Below are positions 7,171 to 12,058 of a DNA stretch of 12,058 bases, piece by piece; positions within the stretch are counted from its first letter, which is position 1, and each line of letters opens with the position of its first letter. The DNA lies in assembly GCA_031256695.1 (NCBI GenBank), contig JAIRQB010000228.1:1-12058 (forward strand). The letters run 5' to 3'. A model generated the notes under the pieces. That model was not told the DNA's origin and made no database searches. It saw only the letters and a program-made list of their open reading frames with translations. A program made the position numbers and the translations under genes. This stretch comes from Elusimicrobiota bacterium. Lineage in GTDB: Bacteria > Elusimicrobiota > Endomicrobiia > Endomicrobiales > Endomicrobiaceae.

Positions 7171-7267
7171 AAAAGTTAAACATTGCGGCTCTGAATGTCA
7201 AAAGTTAAAAATTTAGCGGATTGAAAGTCCGCTGTCCCTCAAGCATAACTCTTAACTTTTAACTTTT
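7171..7267. repeat. Repeat-rich intergenic segment with 11-bp inverted arms around a hairpin
   Basis: AAAAGTTAAAA (7200-7210) and TTTTAACTTTT (7257-7267) are perfect inverted arms. A partial direct copy, AAAAGTTAAA, lies at 7171-7180, and a further inverted copy, TTAACTTTT, at 7252-7260. Between the arms the hairpin GCGGA/TCCGC (7216-7232) has a 7-base loop. The segment separates the divergent fba and M20 genes. It could be a regulator-binding array or a small non-coding repeat element. Confidence 0.55.
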
Positions 7268-7296
7268 TAGTTATTACTTAATTCAAATTAGAATGG

Positions 7297-7302
7297 TATT
7301 AT
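7297..7302 (+). promoter_or_regulatory. Candidate -10 box of the M20 amidohydrolase gene
   Basis: TATTAT, overlapping TATAAA, lies about 65 bases before the ATG at 7366. The -35 region is poor in either spacing, so the call is weak. Confidence 0.35.
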
Positions 7303-7352
7303 AAAGACACAGCATTGAGGAAAAGCGTTTTTCTTGCGCAAAATAAAATAAA

Positions 7353-7358
7353 AAGGAG
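7353..7358 (+). promoter_or_regulatory. Ribosome-binding site fixing the M20 start
   Basis: AAGGAG lies 7 bases before the ATG at 7366. It decides against the in-frame TTG at 7315, which would add 17 basic residues foreign to the family. Confidence 0.85.
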
Positions 7359-7365
7359 AGCGAAA

Positions 7366-8517
7366 ATGGATATTTCAGAAAAAATTATAAGTTACAGACG
7401 TCATTTTCATAAATACCCTGAGTTAGGGCATAATGAATACAAAACGGCTCAATTTATTGAAGAGCGTCTAAACGAGTTAAACATTCCATTTAGGCGGGCG
7501 GCAAAAACGGGAGTCTATGCTTTTTTAGACTCGGGCAAAGCGGGAAAAACCATAGCCTTGAGGACAGATATTGACGCATTGCCTATACAAGAAGAAAATG
7601 ACATTGAATATAAATCTCAAAATCCCGGCATTATGCACGCTTGCGGACACGACGCTCACGCGGCAATTATGCTGGGAGTCGCTGAAATGCTGTCGGCAAA
7701 AAAAGATTCATTGAAAGGCGCTGTAAAATTTATATTTCAACTTGACGAAGAGGCTTCGCGCAGCGGCGCTTTAGAGATGATAGCCGATGGAGTTTTAGAA
7801 AATCCAAAAGCAGATATTATTTTAGGCTGGCATATGCAGCCTAGACTGCCTTCCGGAACTATCGGCATAAAATACGGCGCTATGATGGCTTCAGTTGATA
7901 GAATAGAGGTAAATATAACGGGGCTTCTCTCGCACGGGGCTTATCCTCACGAAGGCAAAGACGCCATAGCGGCGGCGGCAGAATTTATAAACGATATTCA
8001 AAGCATAGTTTCAAGAGAGATAAATCCGATAGAGCCTGCTGTAATTACTTTCGGGCAGATAAACGGCGGGACTTTTTACAATATCTTATGCGATAAGGTG
8101 ACAATAATAGGCACGGCAAGGGCTTTAAGCAAAGAGACGAGGAATTTGATAGAGAAAAGACTTAAAGAGAAAGGCAAAGCGCTTGAAATATCGCGCGGGG
8201 TAAAATGCGATGTTTTATATGAGAGATTTCAGGGACCTGTGATAAACGATACGGCTGCCGCTTCTTTTTGCGAGCAAGCGGGCAGAGAATTTTACGGCAA
8301 AGAAAAAGTTATTTTATTTGATAAACCTTCTATGGGCGGCGAGGATTTTAGCGAGTATTTAGAAATAGTCCCCGGTAATTTCATAAATATCGGCAGCGGC
8401 AAAGATGAAAGCACAAGACATCCTTGGCACAATAGCCGCTTTAATATAGATGAATCTGTCTTGCCGAAATTTGCTGAATTTATAGTTTATGCCGTTGAAA
8501 AATATTTGAAACATTAA
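7366..8517 (+). CDS. M20-family metallo-amidohydrolase (N-acyl-amino acid / hippurate hydrolase type)
   Basis: The 383-residue protein matches the M20D amidohydrolases, which remove acyl groups from N-acylated amino acids in the cytoplasm with a two-metal site. Motifs: RRHFHKYPELGHNEY at the N-terminus; LRTDIDALPI (65-74) with the bridging Asp region; HACGHDAH (91-98) with metal-binding Cys93 and His95; QLDEEASRSGA (125-135) with the Glu pair 128-129; GWHMQPRLPSGT with His156; lid-domain GLLSHGAYPHEGKDAI (187-201); and MGGEDFSEY (323-331), then HPWHNSRFNIDE with His355. The metal-ligand set looks intact, so it should be active. Relatives include hippurate hydrolase, auxin-conjugate hydrolases and N-acetyl-diaminopimelate deacetylase; the sequence alone does not choose between them. 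It is transcribed alone, divergently from fba, and ends at a strong terminator. Confidence 0.94.
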   Translation: MDISEKIISYRRHFHKYPELGHNEYKTAQFIEERLNELNIPFRRAAKTGVYAFLDSGKAGKTIALRTDIDALPIQEENDIEYKSQNPGIMHACGHDAHAAIMLGVAEMLSAKKDSLKGAVKFIFQLDEEASRSGALEMIADGVLENPKADIILGWHMQPRLPSGTIGIKYGAMMASVDRIEVNITGLLSHGAYPHEGKDAIAAAAEFINDIQSIVSREINPIEPAVITFGQINGGTFYNILCDKVTIIGTARALSKETRNLIEKRLKEKGKALEISRGVKCDVLYERFQGPVINDTAAASFCEQAGREFYGKEKVILFDKPSMGGEDFSEYLEIVPGNFINIGSGKDESTRHPWHNSRFNIDESVLPKFAEFIVYAVEKYLKH

Positions 8518-8610
8518 AGAATTGGATAAACAGCGGCAATTAAAAAGCAATGGTTAAATCTATATGACAAGAATTAGAAATTAAAGAAAATGAAGCGCAT
8601 TAGACAAAAT

Positions 8611-8648
8611 AAAAAGAGGCGGCAGTTTTTTAACTGCCGCCTCTTTTT
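8611..8648. terminator. Bidirectional terminator with a perfect 17-bp stem
   Basis: The arms 8611-8627 and 8632-8648 pair completely (AAAAAGAGGCGGCAGTT on the left), with a TTTT loop. The 5' A-run and 3' T-run make it work on both strands. It ends the M20 unit (plus) and the glycan operon (minus), and its edge overlaps the stop codon of the radical SAM gene. Confidence 0.93.
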
Positions 8649-9762
8649 ACAAAGCAAAGAGTTCTTTTAATTTTTTATATCTATCGCGGTATTCTTTTTT
8701 CTTTTGTCCTGCGCAGATATGGGACAACAGCCTGTTTTTATAAATATCAAACTTTTTTAATTGTCTATTGCTTTGTTGTAATTTCCCGCTCATAAATTTT
8801 TTCATTTTAGGCGTCAGCCATTGCCCGCCGTCTCTGCAAGAACGGTTTCTCATATCGGCGTAACTTGGAGTGTTTTTATCGGCAGTTGGAATAGCGCCGA
8901 ATGTCAAAAAAGCGTGGGCATTATAGCAGTGAGATTCTAAACAATGCTTTCCTATCGGCTCAAAATTTATTGGGCTGTCTAAATTTGAATAGATGTTTTG
9001 CAATTTCTTTCCTTTATAACATTGCATTAAGACGCCGTCGGCTATATTTAATACGCAGGTCCAATCGCCTGCATAACAAAAATCCGTCTGCTTTAAGCCG
9101 AAAACTGAAATTTTATAATCAAACATTTCTGAATTAAATTGCCCCCATACCTTTTTATATTCCTCTTTTGGCAAATTTGTAAGTATGGGCAATTCGTATT
9201 TCGTATTATCCCTTGCAACTGTTATGTGGCAGAGAGCGCCGGTATTTTCTAAACATAGTTTCTTTATATCTTCTATATACGGTATTTCCTCGTCGCAAGG
9301 AGTAAGTTCTACTGAAAAAGAACAGCCCGCCTTTTTAACCTTTTCTATATTGCCGAAGAATTCTTCAAAAATATTTAGCCTTTTTAATTCAAGATATTGA
9401 AATGAAAATTTAAAAAACAATCTCTCTAAAATATCCTTTGGAAAAGTTGTAATTTCGTCAAAACGGCTTTTTGCCGTTCCATTTGTGACGGTCATAATAT
9501 AATGTCCTTCCAATAAGAGTTCTTTAATTATATCAGGCATTTCCGGCGGCAAAAGCGTTTCTCCTGCTCCGCAAAAATTCATACAGCATATTCCGCCAAG
9601 TCTTTGTTTTGACAGCGCTTGCGCTATATGTTTTGCGCTGTAATGAAATTCCGGCAATTTATTGTCCGCCTCTCCGCTTTGAGTTACGTAGCAATAATGA
9701 CATCTTAAATTGCAAGTTGACACGGGGACAAAACAATCAATAAATCTTTTTATTCTATCCAT
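8647..9762 (-). CDS. Radical SAM enzyme with a cysteine-rich, SPASM/twitch-like C-terminal region
   Basis: The 371-residue protein has the radical SAM cluster motif CNLRCHYCY (Cys17, Cys21, Cys24) that binds a [4Fe-4S] cluster and S-adenosylmethionine. CGAGETLL (64-71) corresponds to the GGE motif and TVTNGT (91-96) to a later SAM-contact strand. Further cysteines at 229, 236, 248, 274 and 279, with the pattern C-x6-C-LN-ADG-C-Y, recall the auxiliary-cluster SPASM/twitch domains. The C-terminus (about 315-371) is Lys/Arg-rich and helical. It starts 38 bases after the pyruvyl-transferase fusion gene on the same strand, so it probably acts in the same glycan pathway, but no precise function can be assigned and no precursor peptide gene is visible. 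The ATG at 9762 has a modest GGAT site. Confidence 0.9.
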   Translation of the reverse strand: MDRIKRFIDCFVPVSTCNLRCHYCYVTQSGEADNKLPEFHYSAKHIAQALSKQRLGGICCMNFCGAGETLLPPEMPDIIKELLLEGHYIMTVTNGTAKSRFDEITTFPKDILERLFFKFSFQYLELKRLNIFEEFFGNIEKVKKAGCSFSVELTPCDEEIPYIEDIKKLCLENTGALCHITVARDNTKYELPILTNLPKEEYKKVWGQFNSEMFDYKISVFGLKQTDFCYAGDWTCVLNIADGVLMQCYKGKKLQNIYSNLDSPINFEPIGKHCLESHCYNAHAFLTFGAIPTADKNTPSYADMRNRSCRDGGQWLTPKMKKFMSGKLQQSNRQLKKFDIYKNRLLSHICAGQKKKEYRDRYKKLKELFAL

Positions 9763-9800
9763 AATTTTATCCGCAAATTTTGTTTGTTTTTAACAAAAAA

Positions 9801-12058
9801 CTAATACCATTCGTCTTTTCTGCTTCTATAATTAAAAAATCTTTTCTCAAAAGGCTTCTGATAAGGCTTTTCAAAAGAATAGTCGGCAATAAAAGGAGTT
9901 TTTGAAAAATCATAATTTTGGAAATATAGATTTAAAAATTCTTTCAGCCCTATTATATTTTCAAAAAAAGAAAAATCTGATTTTGTTTCGGCAGTCTTTA
10001 TTTTATCGGGGTCAAAAGCGCTTATATTTGAAAGCAAAGAGACATTAGGCATATCTTTAAGAGAGCGCTCATAAACTCCAAAACATTTTCCATAACTGTT
10101 GTCAAGCAAATAGACCTCTTTCCCGAGCATTGCGCCGACAATGCCTATATGAAGCCTATCGGTTACAATCACATCGGCGCTGTCTATTGCTTTAACAAAT
10201 AAAATTGACAGAATATTGACATTGCCGATAGAGCGACACAAAGTCCAAACTAAATGAGATATATCGGCATTGTTTGGCGGCAAAATTTCAATAGCGCCTT
10301 CCGAATCGCCGCGCAGACAATATAAGAGTTTAACTCCATTGTTTAATGTCAATATTTGCTTTATCAAAATTCCTTTTGTTTTTTGGTATATGGAGTTATA
10401 TTTTCTGTATGTCCTTAAAACATCGTCGGCTTCATAACTTGTCAGTTTTACCGCGCTTTCTTCAGCATTACAAAAGACGTTTTTTAACGGCGCTATGTCA
10501 AGACTAAAAGCCATATCGTCGGACAATATAAAGTTAGCGCGCTTATTATTGGAGAGACAATAATCAAAACTCTTTTTTTCACGGCAAAAAACAGTCCAGC
10601 GTTCATCTAAAAACTCTAAAAGATCCCCGCAGCCGTAAAAAGACGACGGTAAAATAATTCCGCGTTCAATATTTGGATTTTTTAAAACTTCCAATACTCT
10701 TTGATAATCCCAATATTTCACAAATAAACCTCCGCCCCCATAGACAAAATTAACTTTTCCGTCTTGCGGAGGGTTTCCGCCGTATATTGAGTATTTATAT
10801 TTATTGAAATTAAAGAATTGATATTCGGCTTTTGCTATTAAAACATCGCCTAAATTGCCGTCATTTGGAAAAAAAACAAAACTGTCTAGATTTGAAAGCG
10901 CATTTGCAACAATTTCATTATATTTTGCAGGTTCGTATTGAACTTTGCGTTTTGCAAAATGCGCAGAACGGCTGCTTATTTCAGAATTTAGCATTTCAAC
11001 CGCCGTGAATTTGTAGATATATAATTTTTCTTGCAAACGCTTAATTCTTTCTTTTTGAGACTTGGCTTTTTTGGCAAGTTTTGTTGTCGCTTTATCAAGA
11101 ATATGCGACTTGTCTGTCAAAATCTGCAATGTTTTATTCCTGCTCTCAACAATATCAGTCAATTGTTTTACCGCCGCTTTCAATGCCTCTGATGTCTCTG
11201 AGCTTGCGCGCTTAATTTCGCTTGGAATTTGTTCCGTCAATGCTTTTTGTTCCGTCAATGCTTTCTTATGAGCATCAATCTGCTCTAAAACAAAATCAAT
11301 AGTTTTTTGACGGCTTTCTATAACTTTTCTTTGGCCTGCAACCTCGCCTAGCATTTTTTTTTGTTTTTCCGCCAAAAGCCTCATATTCTCTATCAAAAAC
11401 TTTTTTCTGACGATTTTAAAACTTCCAACAAAAATATGGATTCTCTTGTAAAAACCGTCATTTTTTGCGGAAATAATTTTCTCAAAGAAAGGAGACACTC
11501 TAAACAGCGCATTGACTTGAAAGTTGAAGCCGAACAAATCAATGAAGTATTTGGATTGATGCAAAATCAAGGCTATAAAGCAATTGAAGAAACATGTCTC
11601 AATTTCTAAGTTGTGAATTTGTTTAAAAGCGGATTTTTGTAAAAGCGCTATATTTTTATCATCAGGCAAGAGCGATAAGTCTATTCTGCGGGCAACTTTT
11701 GAGGCATATTTCAACGCGGGGATTTTGCAAAAAGGAGGGGCTTTGTAAAATTCATTCCTCACTTCCCAATAAAACAGATGAGATATTATTTGTTGAAATT
11801 TCGGCAAAAGCGAATTTTTAACGAAATACTCATATACCATAAATATAATTTTTATCCTGTCTGTTGTCTTATCGCTTTTTCCTGCAAAAGACATTCCCAT
11901 AATAGAGTCCATTCTTTGCAAATAATGATACAAGTTTTTGCCTATATAGAATATGCTTTGGCATCTAACGGCATACTGATAATAAAAAAGAACGTCCTCG
12001 TATAAGAGACCTTCTGGAAAAGTTAAATTGTATTCGTCTATAATTGATTTTTTATAGA
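9801..12058 (-). CDS. Fused glycosyltransferase 2, coiled coil and polysaccharide pyruvyl transferase, N-terminus beyond the window
   Basis: The frame is open from 12058 to the stop at 9801, 751 visible residues, so the true start lies beyond the right edge. A TTG at 11933 could be mistaken for the start, but in-frame upstream codons read IIDEYNLTFPEGLLYEDVLF and IFYIGKNLYHYLQRMDSIM. These are the end of a GT2 (GT-A fold) glycosyltransferase, with the acidic YED motif at visible residues 19-21. Helical sequence follows, then a charged coiled coil (about 224-350). From about 392 comes a pyruvyl-transferase domain: FVFFPNDGNLGD, FVYGGGGLF, TDRLHIGIVGAMLG and NSYGK (653-657), as in the EpsO/CsaB type that puts ketal pyruvate on polysaccharide sugars. 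A single polypeptide may thus add a sugar and pyruvylate it. It probably acts at the cytoplasmic face in surface-polysaccharide or lipopolysaccharide synthesis. A radical SAM gene follows. Confidence 0.9.
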   Translation of the reverse strand, partial: YKKSIIDEYNLTFPEGLLYEDVLFYYQYAVRCQSIFYIGKNLYHYLQRMDSIMGMSFAGKSDKTTDRIKIIFMVYEYFVKNSLLPKFQQIISHLFYWEVRNEFYKAPPFCKIPALKYASKVARRIDLSLLPDDKNIALLQKSAFKQIHNLEIETCFFNCFIALILHQSKYFIDLFGFNFQVNALFRVSPFFEKIISAKNDGFYKRIHIFVGSFKIVRKKFLIENMRLLAEKQKKMLGEVAGQRKVIESRQKTIDFVLEQIDAHKKALTEQKALTEQIPSEIKRASSETSEALKAAVKQLTDIVESRNKTLQILTDKSHILDKATTKLAKKAKSQKERIKRLQEKLYIYKFTAVEMLNSEISSRSAHFAKRKVQYEPAKYNEIVANALSNLDSFVFFPNDGNLGDVLIAKAEYQFFNFNKYKYSIYGGNPPQDGKVNFVYGGGGLFVKYWDYQRVLEVLKNPNIERGIILPSSFYGCGDLLEFLDERWTVFCREKKSFDYCLSNNKRANFILSDDMAFSLDIAPLKNVFCNAEESAVKLTSYEADDVLRTYRKYNSIYQKTKGILIKQILTLNNGVKLLYCLRGDSEGAIEILPPNNADISHLVWTLCRSIGNVNILSILFVKAIDSADVIVTDRLHIGIVGAMLGKEVYLLDNSYGKCFGVYERSLKDMPNVSLLSNISAFDPDKIKTAETKSDFSFFENIIGLKEFLNLYFQNYDFSKTPFIADYSFEKPYQKPFEKRFFNYRSRKDEWY
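11230..11265 (-). repeat. 18-bp tandem repeat inside the coiled coil
   Basis: Two adjacent 18-bp copies (11230-11247 and 11248-11265), differing at one base, encode the doubled hexapeptide ALTEQK-ALTEQ. The repeat keeps the frame but is six residues rather than seven, so it shifts the heptad register. Confidence 0.75.

Noticed and set aside
7216..7232. Hairpin with a 5-bp stem and 7-base loop that looks like a tRNA anticodon arm (anticodon GAA on plus, UUC on minus).
   Set aside because: No T-arm (GTTCRA), D-arm or acceptor stem can be found around it on either strand.
7315..7365. In-frame extension of the M20 gene from a TTG at 7315.
   Set aside because: The ATG at 7366 has AAGGAG at proper spacing and begins the known family N-terminus.
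11931..11933. TTG as start of the pyruvyl-transferase gene.
   Set aside because: Glycosyltransferase sequence continues in frame upstream to the window edge with no stop.

Overview
The window is A+T-rich DNA from a Gram-negative, probably anaerobic or gut/termite-associated bacterium. The Gram-negative call rests on a TolC-type outer-membrane channel and an OmpA-domain outer-membrane barrel, both with signal peptides. Genes have good Shine-Dalgarno sites (AAGGAG/GGAGG types), near-consensus sigma-70-like promoters and perfect-stem intrinsic terminators. The overall style (low GC, an autotransporter-type barrel joined to OmpA, class II aldolase) is compatible with Elusimicrobiota/Endomicrobia, but this is a weak guess; no rRNA or phylogenetic marker is present.

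Layout, left to right. (1) 1-2071: a drug-efflux or envelope-stress style operon on the minus strand, a TetR regulator followed by a TolC-family outer-membrane channel that runs off the left edge. A consensus promoter overlapped by a perfect palindrome lies upstream and suggests autoregulation. (2) 2122-3717: a monocistronic O-acetylhomoserine sulfhydrylase gene (metY, minus strand) with its own promoter, a leader of about 200 nt and a terminator. (3) 3815-5762: a plus-strand gene for a fused autotransporter-like beta-barrel plus OmpA-type peptidoglycan-binding domain, ending at a bidirectional terminator. (4) 5781-7123: class II fructose-bisphosphate aldolase and a small two-helix membrane protein in one minus-strand operon. 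(5) 7171-8648: an intergenic region rich in inverted repeats, then an M20 metallo-amidohydrolase on the plus strand. (6) 8647-12058: the end of a minus-strand surface-glycan cluster, with a very large fused glycosyltransferase / coiled-coil / polysaccharide pyruvyl transferase (open at the right edge) followed by a radical SAM enzyme with extra C-terminal cysteines.

Most of the window is housekeeping or envelope metabolism. The parts most worth attention are the triple fusion glycan enzyme with its radical SAM partner, the barrel-OmpA fusion, and several palindromes placed exactly on promoters. I see no CRISPR array, tRNA, rRNA, insertion sequence or phage gene. No stretch over 300 bases lacks a gene except the divergent 3480-3855 region, which holds two promoters, an inverted repeat and the metY leader.
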